Shown piece by piece: positions 1 through 10,867 of a DNA stretch of 37,449 bases. Each line of letters opens with the position of its first letter. The stretch's first letter is position 1. The DNA is from Candidatus Limiplasma pullicola (GTDB taxonomy: Bacteria > Bacillota > Clostridia > Christensenellales > Aristaeellaceae). Location of the stretch: contig DVIV01000058.1 in assembly GCA_018710985.1 (NCBI GenBank), positions 1 through 37,449 of the forward strand, given 5' to 3'. The position numbers were made by a program, and so were the translations under genes. The notes beneath the pieces are model-generated. The model saw only the letters and a list, made by a program, of their open reading frames with translations, was not told the DNA's origin and did no database searches.

Positions 1-248
1 ATTGCCTGGATAATGCTGTGATGGAAAATTTCTTTGGCCTGCTTAAGAGTGAGTTGCTGTACCTCCAGAAATTCCAATCCGTGGAACACTTCAAGCTGGA
101 ACTGCTGGATGATCTGGACTACTACAACAACCGCCGCATAAAGGCGAAGCTATAGGGCTTGCCGCCTGCTATTCACAGACAACAAGCCCTTTCAGCTGCT
201 TAAACATTTTTTCCTTCTAATATTGTCTAACTTTTTGGGGGCACTTCA
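1..248 (+). mobile_element. IS3-family insertion sequence, right end only (left part outside the window)
   Basis: The first about 200 bases encode the C-terminal part of an IS3/IS150-type transposase (rve domain). It is followed by a terminal-inverted-repeat-like sequence, TGTCTAACTTTTTGGGG, from 224. Ends of this kind are usual for the IS3 family. The exact outer boundary, about 243-248, is inferred because the left end is not visible and no target duplication can be tested. Base composition is visibly more AT-rich than the GC-rich genes that follow, which agrees with a transferred element. Confidence 0.8.
3..203 (+). pseudogene. IS3-family transposase (OrfB), 3' fragment with in-frame amber
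   Basis: Frame 3 reads [17 protein letters not shown], then a [12 protein letters not shown] segment. This is the end of the rve integrase core, and the E in NAVMENFF fits the last acidic residue of the DDE triad. The frame meets TAG at 153-155. It then continues in the same frame with GLPPAIHRQQALSAA to TAA at 201-203, which is the usual family C-terminus. Related transposases commonly have Lys or Gln where the TAG lies. The copy is therefore either slightly truncated (about 16 residues lost) or a decayed element. The 5' portion lies outside the window, so other lesions cannot be excluded. Confidence 0.8.
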
Positions 249-418
249 TAAGCCCCATTCCCGGTATACCCTGCCATTTTGCCACACCATGGGCTGTGGG
301 TCAATTTTTATCCCCCGAAAAATCGCCGCGCCATCCGCCAAAAGGCGGCTTTGCCGCATGCTTTTGGCCGTTTGGGGCACAATAGCCATCACTTCCATGG
401 ATGAAGGGATGCGTGCGT
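249..418. other. Intergenic region between the IS end and the DUF1614-like gene
   Basis: No convincing gene is present. A reading frame that starts inside the IS end and runs into 936 is a shadow of the gene at 419 with an arginine- and glycine-rich composition. A short hairpin, CCGCC AAAA GGCGG, lies at 335-348 followed by CTTTG. It may be a remnant terminator. No clear sigma-A or sporulation sigma promoter could be identified for the genes downstream, so their promoter may have been altered by the IS insertion. Confidence 0.4.
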
Positions 419-1072
419 ATGTCGATCGGAATGGTCCTTTTGACCGTTGTGGCGGTTCTGGTATTCTTCGGCGTGGCCCAGCGCGTGCTGGACAAGCTGT
501 ATCTGAGCGACCGGGCGGCGCTGGTTTTGATCGCGCTGATGTTCTTCGGAACGCTCATTCCCAATGTGCAGATTGGCAACGTTTCGGTGAGCATCGGCGG
601 CGCGGTGATTCCCTTCGGGGTGTGCGTCTACCTGCTGGTGCGGGCGGGGACGGCGAAGGAGCGCGTGCGCGCCGTGCTGGGCGCGCTGATCACGGCGGGC
701 ATCATCTACGCGCTTTCCCATTTCCTGCCCGACGAGCCGGAGCGCATGCTGATCGACCCGATGTACCTCTACGGGCTGGCGGGCGGCGTGGTGGCCTATG
801 TGCTGGGCCGCTCGCGGCGCGGGGCGTTCTTCTGCGGCGTGGTGGGCGTGATGCTGGCGGATATCGCCGTGGCAGTGGTCAACTGGTCGCAGGGCATCAA
901 CCAGCCGCTGGTGCTGGGCGGCGCGGGCGTGTTTGACGCGATGATGATCAGCGGCATCCTGGGCGTGCTGCTGTCCGAGCTGGTGGGCGAGGTGCTGGAG
1001 CGCATGGCGCGCGGCACGAATCCCCCGCGGGAGAGCGCCGTGAGCAACCCCGTGCGTCAAAAGGAGAAATGA
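419..1072 (+). CDS. DUF1614-like integral membrane protein
   Basis: A protein of 217 residues, almost entirely hydrophobic, with about six to seven predicted membrane segments (residues about 2-20, 29-45, 58-75, 85-105, 117-135, 140-160, 175-195) and a short basic tail. The pattern, with PNVQIGNVSVSIGGAVIPF near the N-terminus and a DPMYLYGLAGG loop, resembles the DUF1614 family, whose function is unknown. ATG 419 is chosen over ATG 401 because AAGGGA at 404-409 gives an SD with proper spacing. The stop is 3 bases before the spoIIP start, so the two are co-transcribed. That pairing suggests a sporulation or envelope role, but this is inference only. Confidence 0.65.
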   Translation: MSIGMVLLTVVAVLVFFGVAQRVLDKLYLSDRAALVLIALMFFGTLIPNVQIGNVSVSIGGAVIPFGVCVYLLVRAGTAKERVRAVLGALITAGIIYALSHFLPDEPERMLIDPMYLYGLAGGVVAYVLGRSRRGAFFCGVVGVMLADIAVAVVNWSQGINQPLVLGGAGVFDAMMISGILGVLLSELVGEVLERMARGTNPPRESAVSNPVRQKEK

Positions 1073-1075
1073 GCC

Positions 1076-2185
1076 ATGAAAAAAACGCTGTTTTCCGTGC
1101 TTTTCACCCTGGCGCTGTGCCTGGCGGCCCTGCCCGCCTGGGCGCAGGAGGACGTCTACACCCTGCTGAACCCGGACGGGCAGGCCGTCACGCAGTACAT
1201 GGGCGAGTGCGAGGCGGGCGACGAGTACATCAGCGGGGACAACCTGCATTACCGGGTGGTTTCCGTGGACCCGCAGGCCAAAACGGCGCAGCTGGAGCTG
1301 CTGGGCGAGGCCGACATGCCGGACGTGAGCTGGCTGGAGATGGAGCAGAGCCTTGCCGTCAGCGCCGTGGGCAACAAAAGGATCGCCCTGTACTGCACCC
1401 ACAGCGACGAGAGCTATATTGAAGGCGACGGCACCGAAAGCGACGAGGAGCGCGGCGGCATCTACGACGTGGCCGGGGCGTTTGGCGACGCGCTGGAGGA
1501 ACTGGGCGTATCCGTCACCCTCAGCGACGCCACCCACCACCCGCACGACGCGGGCGCGTACCGCCGCAGCCGCCAGACTGCCGTGGAGCTGCTCAAGGGG
1601 CAGCCCGGCGCCATCTTCGACATCCACCGCGACGGCATCCCCGACCCGGACCAGTACGCCGTGACCATCGGCAATGAAAAGATGAGCAAGGTGCGCCTGC
1701 TGGTGGGCAAGGGCAACCAGAACAAGGACGCCAACCTCAGCTTTGCCAAGCAGATCAAGGCCGTGGCCGACAAGATGTATCCCGGTCTCATCAAGGACAT
1801 CTACATGGGCAAGGGCGCCTACAATCAGGACCTGGCCCCGCGCAGCGTGCTTTTGGAGTTCGGCACGCACACGCTGCCCAAGGAGCGCGTGCTCGCCTCC
1901 ACCGGCCCCATGAGCGAGGTGGTCTACAAGGCGCTCTACGGCGGCGTGACCGGCTCCGCCGGGGCCAGCGATGCCTCGCGCGCCCCTGTCGGAGAAACGG
2001 TGGAGGGCGTGGACCAGGACAATACCGGCGCCGGCTGGGCCGTGTGGCTCATCGTGGCGCTGGTGGCGGGGCTTGGGCTGTTCGCCTTCCTGTCCACCGG
2101 CGGCAGGGGTGGCATGAGCAAATTCGGCCGCAGCCTGAGCGAGATGACCGGAGGCCTGTTCGGTAAAAAGCCGCCCCGTGAGTGA
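1076..2185 (+). CDS. spoIIP: Stage II sporulation protein P (peptidoglycan hydrolase)
   Basis: SpoIIP is an amidase/endopeptidase that, with SpoIID and SpoIIM, degrades septal peptidoglycan during engulfment of the forespore. The protein has 369 residues. A signal peptide covers about 1-23 (cleavage near AWA-QE). The SpoIIP domain runs from about 102 to 290, with the signature CTHSDESY (H109, E112), a YRRSR helix, FDIHRDG (H184) and LLEFGTH (E261), which match the metal-binding and catalytic positions of the family. A single membrane segment at about 321-340 precedes a short basic tail. The SD AAAAGGAG lies just upstream. The gene follows the DUF1614-like gene by 3 bases. The C-terminal anchor is unusual, because B. 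subtilis SpoIIP is anchored at its N-terminus. Confidence 0.9.
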   Translation: MKKTLFSVLFTLALCLAALPAWAQEDVYTLLNPDGQAVTQYMGECEAGDEYISGDNLHYRVVSVDPQAKTAQLELLGEADMPDVSWLEMEQSLAVSAVGNKRIALYCTHSDESYIEGDGTESDEERGGIYDVAGAFGDALEELGVSVTLSDATHHPHDAGAYRRSRQTAVELLKGQPGAIFDIHRDGIPDPDQYAVTIGNEKMSKVRLLVGKGNQNKDANLSFAKQIKAVADKMYPGLIKDIYMGKGAYNQDLAPRSVLLEFGTHTLPKERVLASTGPMSEVVYKALYGGVTGSAGASDASRAPVGETVEGVDQDNTGAGWAVWLIVALVAGLGLFAFLSTGGRGGMSKFGRSLSEMTGGLFGKKPPRE

Positions 2186-2229
2186 CCCCACGGCCTACAC
2201 GTTTTTCGCTTTCCTTCTTTTCTCAAATG

Positions 2230-2238
2230 TGCTATAAT
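2230..2238 (+). promoter_or_regulatory. Extended -10 promoter of the yerC-pcrA-ligA operon
   Basis: TGCTATAAT at 2230-2238 is a perfect extended -10 element (TGN plus TATAAT). The -35 position about 17 bases upstream (about 2210-2216) is pyrimidine-rich with no good TTGACA match, as is typical of extended -10 promoters. It lies 46 bases before the yerC start and separates this operon from spoIIP. Confidence 0.65.
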
Positions 2239-2283
2239 GGTATTAGGCAAAGTTTTGCACTGTTTGAGCGGAGGATTGCAACC

Positions 2284-2583
2284 GTGTTTATACCACGTTA
2301 TCACAACGAGCAGACCGATCTGCTGATGGACGCGCTGCTTCAGCTGAAAACCCCCGAAGAGGCCTACCGCTTTCTGGAGGATGTCCTGACGGTGCAGGAG
2401 CTCAAGAGCATCACCCAGCGGCTGGAAGTGGCCGTGATGCTGCGCCGGAAGGTGACCTATCAGGAAATTGCCCACCAGACCGGCGCGTCCACCGCCACCA
2501 TCAGCCGCGTCAACCGTGCCCTGCAGTACGGGGCCGACGGCTACACGCTGGTGCTGGACCGGCTTGAGGCACAACAGAAGTGA
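2284..2583 (+). CDS. yerC: YerC/TrpR-family DNA-binding regulator
   Basis: A 99-residue protein of the YerC/YecD branch of the TrpR superfamily, which are small helical proteins with a helix-turn-helix. LKTPEEAYRFLEDVLTVQELKSITQRLEVAVML forms the dimerisation helices. TYQEIAHQTGASTATISRVNRAL is the helix-turn-helix with the typical ASTATISRVNRAL recognition helix. The start is GTG 2284 with GGAGGA at 2270-2275. An upstream extension to 2182 would cover the promoter and is rejected. In Bacillus, yerC lies near pcrA and ligA, and that order is kept here, with pcrA starting 19 bases after the stop. The ligand and the regulated genes are not shown by the sequence. Confidence 0.9.
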   Translation: MFIPRYHNEQTDLLMDALLQLKTPEEAYRFLEDVLTVQELKSITQRLEVAVMLRRKVTYQEIAHQTGASTATISRVNRALQYGADGYTLVLDRLEAQQK

Positions 2584-2602
2584 AGATTGAGGATAGCATA
2601 GC

Positions 2603-6857
<4,255 letters not shown>

Positions 6858-6862
6858 GCGGC

Positions 6863-7927
6863 TTAGTCGCGCCGCGTCACTTCCAGCGGTATGCGCGGTG
6901 CAAGGCGGCGCAGACCCTCCTGCGACAGCGCCCGCTTCAAATCCTCAAACCCTTTCACCGGCCCGATGGCTTCAATCATCGGGCCGTCCTTTTTTTCCGC
7001 AATCTCCATCAAAGCCATGCCGCGCAGCCAACACAGCATGGAGGTTTCAATCCAGTACAGAAAGCGCGTGCCCGGGGAAAGGGCCTCCAACCGCTTCATT
7101 TTCAGGTACATCTCCACCCCATCCAGCACGTCGTGCCAGATGTCCACATAGGCATAGTCGTACCCCTGGCCGCCCATATGGGCGGCGTATTCATAGGCAT
7201 CTTCCTCCACGACACTCACTTTTTCCGCATTTTCAAAGGCGGGCAGAATATGCTCCCGAAACAGCGCAATCACGGATGGGTCGCGCTCAATCACCGTCAC
7301 GCGGGTCACCTCCGGCTTTCGTGCCGCCATAAAGGCATAGTAACCCAGCCCCAGTCCGAACACAGCCACCTTTCCGCTCACAGCCTGAATGTCCGCGGTC
7401 ACGGTGCTCAGCTCGCTCGGGGTGACGGTCATCCATTCCCGGCCGTTTTGCGTGACAACAGGGGCCTCAAACGGCTCATTGAAAAACCCGGCCTGCGGCA
7501 CCTCGCGACCGTCGGGCAAGAGCAGCATGTCGGCCGAAACGAAGGCCTCATACGCCTCGATACGCTTATACCCCAGGGTCCACTCCCCCTGCCGCGCCTG
7601 CGGCAGACGCACGGAGGCATAGTACGGGTCGGCACGGCAGGCCGCCGCATCCAACCGGTGCACACCGGGCCGGAAGTAGCGCTCCGCCATTTTCCGCGCC
7701 CACGGGTCGCCTGCGATGTCCAGCCCACAGGCCGAAGCCATCAGCAGCCGGTAGGCCTCCTCTTCGGTCACGCCGCATTCGCGGGTCAGCGCCTCAACGT
7801 CCTCGCCGCTGACAAAGCGCGGACACAGATTCAGATACCCGCTGAACCATTCCAGCGCGCGCAGGTTTTCCTCCGCAAGGTCCAGCAGGGCCTTGGTTGC
7901 GTCGTCTCCGGCAAATGCAAGGGGCAT
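6863..7927 (-). CDS. Class I SAM-dependent methyltransferase-fold protein, unknown substrate
   Basis: A 354-residue protein. The N-terminal half (1-165) is mostly helical and not recognised. The C-terminal half carries a Rossmann fold of the class I methyltransferase or spermidine-synthase type: VAVFGLGLGYYAFMAA (motif I, about 188-203), VTVIERDPSVIALF (acidic end of strand 2), VVEEDAYEY and YDYAYVDIWHD (motif IV region). The spermidine-synthase-like order suggests SAM or decarboxylated SAM binding, but no substrate can be named. SD AAGGAGG lies 8 to 14 bases before the start. It follows pyrG on the same strand and converges on ligA, whose terminator lies in its 3' end. Confidence 0.7.
   Translation of the reverse strand: MPLAFAGDDATKALLDLAEENLRALEWFSGYLNLCPRFVSGEDVEALTRECGVTEEEAYRLLMASACGLDIAGDPWARKMAERYFRPGVHRLDAAACRADPYYASVRLPQARQGEWTLGYKRIEAYEAFVSADMLLLPDGREVPQAGFFNEPFEAPVVTQNGREWMTVTPSELSTVTADIQAVSGKVAVFGLGLGYYAFMAARKPEVTRVTVIERDPSVIALFREHILPAFENAEKVSVVEEDAYEYAAHMGGQGYDYAYVDIWHDVLDGVEMYLKMKRLEALSPGTRFLYWIETSMLCWLRGMALMEIAEKKDGPMIEAIGPVKGFEDLKRALSQEGLRRLAPRIPLEVTRRD
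6960..6997 (+). terminator. Intrinsic terminator of yerC-pcrA-ligA, inside the opposing gene
   Basis: On the + strand GGCCCGATG (6960-6968) and CATCGGGCC (6977-6985) form a perfect 9-bp stem with an 8-base loop, followed by GTCC and eight T (6990-6997). No T-tract follows on the minus strand. It lies 103 bases past the ligA stop, inside the 3' coding part of the minus-strand methyltransferase-like gene, where it encodes KKDGPMIEAIGPV. Confidence 0.8.
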
Positions 7928-7964
7928 TGCCTCACGCCTCCTTATTGTACGAGATCACAGCACA

Positions 7965-7997
7965 GGGGGGACCCATTCAGGCGGGTCCCCCCTTTTT
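7965..7997 (+). terminator. Strong hairpin with T-tract on the + strand between pyrG and the methyltransferase-like gene
   Basis: GGGGGGACCC (7965-7974), an 8-base loop, GGGTCCCCCC (7983-7992) and then TTTTT make a 10-bp GC-rich stem with a U-tract only in the + direction. Both flanking genes are on the minus strand, so as an intrinsic terminator it would act on antisense transcription. On the minus strand the same hairpin sits between the pyrG stop and the next ribosome site and could act as an RNA end or a stabilising stem. Confidence 0.55.
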
Positions 7998-8008
7998 CAT
8001 CAAATCGA

Positions 8009-9610
8009 TCAGGCCTGCGCGCATTCCAGGCCGCGTTGCACCAGACGCACAAACAAAGGATGCGGCTTGCCCGGCCGGCTGATGTATTCCGGATGATATG
8101 CCACTGCGATATAAAAAGGATGGCCCTCCATTTCAAACGCTTCGGGGTAGCCCGCCTCCACGCTCACGCCCGCCAGGTGCAGGCCGCTGCGCTCCAGATC
8201 GGGCACATAGGCCGGGTCCACCTCGTAGCGGTTGGAGTGGCGCTCGTTGACGACCTCGGCGCCGTAGATGCGCCGCAATTCGCCGTCCAGCAGGCGCACA
8301 CCGCTGCTGCCCATGCGCGTCGCGGCGCGGCTGTCGTTCTGGCAGATGCGGTCCTCCGGCACGCGGACCACGGGATGCGTCGTCTCGGGGTCTGCCTCGG
8401 CGGTATGCGCGTCAGCGATGCCCAGCAGGCTGCGCACCGCCTCCACCACCGCCAGCTGCATGCCGAAGCCGATGGCCAGAAAGGGCACGCCTTGCTCGCG
8501 CGCATAGCGCGCCGCCACGATCATGCCGTCTACCCCGCGGTCGCCAAAACCGCCGGGCGCCACGATGGCATCATAGCCGGCCAGCAGTGCCTCCGCCGTA
8601 TCCGGTTCGATCTTCTCGGCGTTCACCAAGTCGATCCGGGGACGTGCGCCGCACTGTGCGCACGCGTGGCGCAGCGCCTCGGTCACGGACAGGTAGGCAT
8701 CCGGCATGGCGGTGTACTTGCCCACCAGCGCCACACGAAGCGGCGCGGCGGCTTCGTCCACGCGCCTGACATAGCTTTTCAGCGCGTCCAGATCGGGTGC
8801 AGGGTTTTCCAGATGCAGCTCCGAAAGCACCGCGCGGGCCAGCCCTTCCTTATCCAGCACCAGCGGCAGCCTGCACAGCGGCTCCACGTCCATGTTCTGT
8901 ATCACATTGGCGGTTTTGACGTTGCAAAACAGCGCGATTTTTTCCTTGCCTTCACCCGTCATGGGCTTTTCCGTGCGGCAGACGATCACATCCGGCTGAA
9001 TGCCCGCGGAACGAAGCGCGCGCACGCTGCTCTGCGTGGGCTTGGTTTTCAGCTCACCCGCGGTGGAGATATAGGGCATCAGCGTCAAATGGATATAGCA
9101 GCAGTCATGCGGATCGCTGCGTTCCAGGCGCATCTGGCGGATAGCTTCCAGGTAAACCGCCGCCTCCATGTCCCCCACGGTGCCGCCGATGTCCACAATG
9201 CTGATCTGCGCGCCGGAGCGCTCCGCCACGCCTTCAATATGGCTTTTGATCTCATTGGCCACATGCGGGATGGCCTGAATGGTCATGCCATGGAAATCGC
9301 CCCGAAGCTCGCGTTCCAGAAGGCGGCGATGAATCTTGCCCGTGGTGCAGCAGCATTCGCCGGGCAGGGTTTCATCCACGAGCCGTTCGTAGTTGCCCAA
9401 ATCCAGGTCCACGGCATGCCCGTCCTCGGTGATGAAAGCCTCGCCGTGCTCCAGCGGGCTAAGAAAGGCGGGCTCGGCATTGTAATAGAGGTTGAGCTTC
9501 TGCATGTTTACGCGATAGCCTCGCGCCTTGAGCAGGCAGCCCAGCGCCGCGGCGGTCACGCCCTTGCCCAGCGAGGAAACGACGCCGCCGGTAATAAACA
9601 CATATTTCAT
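8009..9610 (-). CDS. pyrG: CTP synthase homologue lacking the glutaminase cysteine
   Basis: CTP synthase aminates UTP to CTP, using ammonia released from glutamine by a C-terminal class I amidotransferase domain. The length of 533 residues is full. The synthetase domain has the P-loop SSLGKGVTAA (12-21), DLDLGNYER (68-76), IGGTVGD (141-147) and the UTP/CTP-site KTKPTQSSV (188-196). The amidotransferase domain has APGGFGDRG (351-359) and YHPEYISRP with the His and Glu of the triad (506, 508). The nucleophile elbow, normally GICLGMQ, reads AIGFGMQ, so the catalytic Cys is G381 (codon GGC, 8468-8470). The KLDPYINVDPGTMSP loop reads KLNLYYNAEPAFLSP, and the Mg-binding Glu of VEIGG is Asp (D140). 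It may use free ammonia, be a paralogue with a new role, or be losing function. SD AAGGAG is present. Confidence 0.88.
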   Translation of the reverse strand: MKYVFITGGVVSSLGKGVTAAALGCLLKARGYRVNMQKLNLYYNAEPAFLSPLEHGEAFITEDGHAVDLDLGNYERLVDETLPGECCCTTGKIHRRLLERELRGDFHGMTIQAIPHVANEIKSHIEGVAERSGAQISIVDIGGTVGDMEAAVYLEAIRQMRLERSDPHDCCYIHLTLMPYISTAGELKTKPTQSSVRALRSAGIQPDVIVCRTEKPMTGEGKEKIALFCNVKTANVIQNMDVEPLCRLPLVLDKEGLARAVLSELHLENPAPDLDALKSYVRRVDEAAAPLRVALVGKYTAMPDAYLSVTEALRHACAQCGARPRIDLVNAEKIEPDTAEALLAGYDAIVAPGGFGDRGVDGMIVAARYAREQGVPFLAIGFGMQLAVVEAVRSLLGIADAHTAEADPETTHPVVRVPEDRICQNDSRAATRMGSSGVRLLDGELRRIYGAEVVNERHSNRYEVDPAYVPDLERSGLHLAGVSVEAGYPEAFEMEGHPFYIAVAYHPEYISRPGKPHPLFVRLVQRGLECAQA

Positions 9611-9647
9611 GATTCATCGGCTCCTTGCATGCGGATGATTTCGCCTG

Positions 9648-9676
9648 ATTGTAGCGCGCGCGATGCCGCCTGTCAA
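9648..9676 (-). promoter_or_regulatory. Sigma-A-type promoter of pyrG
   Basis: On the minus strand TTGACA (9671-9676) and TACAAT (9648-9653) are separated by exactly 17 bases, 37 bases before the pyrG start. The -35 box overlaps the last codons of the upstream hydrolase gene. pyrG therefore has its own strong promoter. No pyrG-type attenuator is visible in the short leader. Confidence 0.8.
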
Positions 9677-10320
9677 CCCGGCTGAACCGCCAGCGTCACA
9701 ACGGGCGGGCGCTGGCCGATGTCCGCCTTTGCCACGCGAAGCAGCGGCATCTGCGTATCCTCTGCCCCGCTAAGCGCCAGAAAGTCCGCAAGCGGCGCGA
9801 TGTTCATTTCAGGGTCATACTGCGTGCGGTAGTGCATGGGCACCATCACCGTGGGCCGAAGCAGCTTTCGCACCTCCAGGGCCTGAGCCGCGTCGATGGT
9901 ATAATAGCCGCCCACGGGCAGCAGCAGCAAATCCAGCCGGCCGATCTGCGCAACCTGCGCGCGCGTGGGCAGGTGCCCCAGATCGCCCGCGTGGCCGATG
10001 CGCATGCCTTCGGCCTCCACCACAAAGAAGGTATTCTTGCCCCGCAGCGCGCCGCCCTGACCATCATGGAAGGTGGGCACGCCCAGAACGGACGCACCGC
10101 ACGCCAGCTCATACGAGCCCGGTGCGTCGATTCCCTCCGCGCCCGGCTCCAGGCAGGAAAGGCCGTCATGATCGTAATGGTGATGGGTGATCAGGCATAC
10201 GTCCGCCCTCAGCAGCCGCCTGGGATATTCGTAAAACGTGCCGTAGGGATCAAAGGCGATGACCGAGCCGTTTTCCAGTGTCAAGGTAAAAAAAGAATGC
10301 CCGTAGTATTTCAGAATCAT
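9673..10320 (-). CDS. Metallo-beta-lactamase-fold metal-dependent hydrolase (UlaG/YtkL-like)
   Basis: A 215-residue protein with the H-x-H-x-D-H metal motif (H46, H48, D50, H51 in ITHHHYDHDG). Further histidines lie in VPTFHDGQGG, in IGHAGDLGH (which also holds the bridging Asp) and in VPMHYRTQYD. This is the architecture of the UlaG/UPF0173 branch of the superfamily, whose members hydrolyse phosphodiester or lactone bonds. The substrate here is unknown. The start MILKYYGHS at 10320 is chosen because GGAGGGATAGC lies just upstream. An extension to 10371 would run back into the preceding gene. It is the last gene of a three-gene operon, one base after the stop of the gene before. Confidence 0.85.
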   Translation of the reverse strand: MILKYYGHSFFTLTLENGSVIAFDPYGTFYEYPRRLLRADVCLITHHHYDHDGLSCLEPGAEGIDAPGSYELACGASVLGVPTFHDGQGGALRGKNTFFVVEAEGMRIGHAGDLGHLPTRAQVAQIGRLDLLLLPVGGYYTIDAAQALEVRKLLRPTVMVPMHYRTQYDPEMNIAPLADFLALSGAEDTQMPLLRVAKADIGQRPPVVTLAVQPG

Positions 10321-10321
10321 G

Positions 10322-10867
10322 CTATCCCTCCTGCCTCGGTTGTCCGTCCATGTGTGCAATCCAGTCCGCAAGCACCCGTCCGCCGCCTTCAGCCAGGGGG
10401 AGGCCCATCCGCAGGCGGCGCGCGGACTTGCCGGTCAGCGCGGGTACGGCGGAAATCAGCGGTCCCAGCGCGCCTGCCGCCAGCTTCACCACTTCCCGCA
10501 CCTGCGCCATGGGCTGGCGCTCAAGCGGTGCAGGGTGGAGCAACAGCAGGCGGCACAGGGCATAGGCGGGATGCAGCGCTTCCTCGCGCGGCAGCGCGGG
10601 CAGGCATGCCGGCAGCCGGTCCAGCCTGTCGCGCCAGCTCTCCGCCGTCCAGTCCAGCCGCCACAGACCCGTGGCCGGGTCCGTTTCGTATCGCACGCCC
10701 TGCGCGTCCAGCGCAGCCATGGCGGGGACCAGCCGGCCGGTCCGTCGCGGCAGGTCGCTCACCCACAGGGCGCCATGGTCCAGGCACAGGCGCACGAAGC
10801 AGGGCGCATCCGCCGCGCTCCTCAGCGCCTCATACACCGCGCGCTGCGCGGCCGCCAGGTCAATCAT
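10322..10867 (-). CDS. Unrecognised protein in the DUF1934 operon
   Basis: A 181-residue protein that I do not recognise. It is rich in Ala, Leu and Arg, with mostly helical prediction and no membrane segment or signal. The N-terminus (AVYEALRSAADAPCFVRLCLDHGALWVSDLPRR, then a VRYETDPATGLWRLDW strand pair) could be a small winged-helix-like domain. The C-terminal half is helical. Coding status is supported by tight packing: its start overlaps the end of the DUF1934 gene by 8 bases, and its stop is one base from the hydrolase start, whose ribosome site lies within this gene's last codons. Confidence 0.7.
   Translation of the reverse strand: MIDLAAAQRAVYEALRSAADAPCFVRLCLDHGALWVSDLPRRTGRLVPAMAALDAQGVRYETDPATGLWRLDWTAESWRDRLDRLPACLPALPREEALHPAYALCRLLLLHPAPLERQPMAQVREVVKLAAGALGPLISAVPALTGKSARRLRMGLPLAEGGGRVLADWIAHMDGQPRQEG

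Noticed and set aside
223-936. A + strand frame starting in the IS end and running into the DUF1614-like gene
   Set aside because: It is out of frame with the well-supported gene from 419 and becomes an Arg/Gly-rich shadow sequence.
389-2191. A 600-codon open frame on the minus strand opposite the DUF1614-like gene and spoIIP
   Set aside because: Composition is His-, Ala- and Arg-rich without any known fold, and it is a mirror of two clear genes in GC-rich DNA. The same holds for the long antisense frames over 2510-4891, 4713-6716, 7133-9685, 12979-15030, 17658-19766 and 23682-26516.
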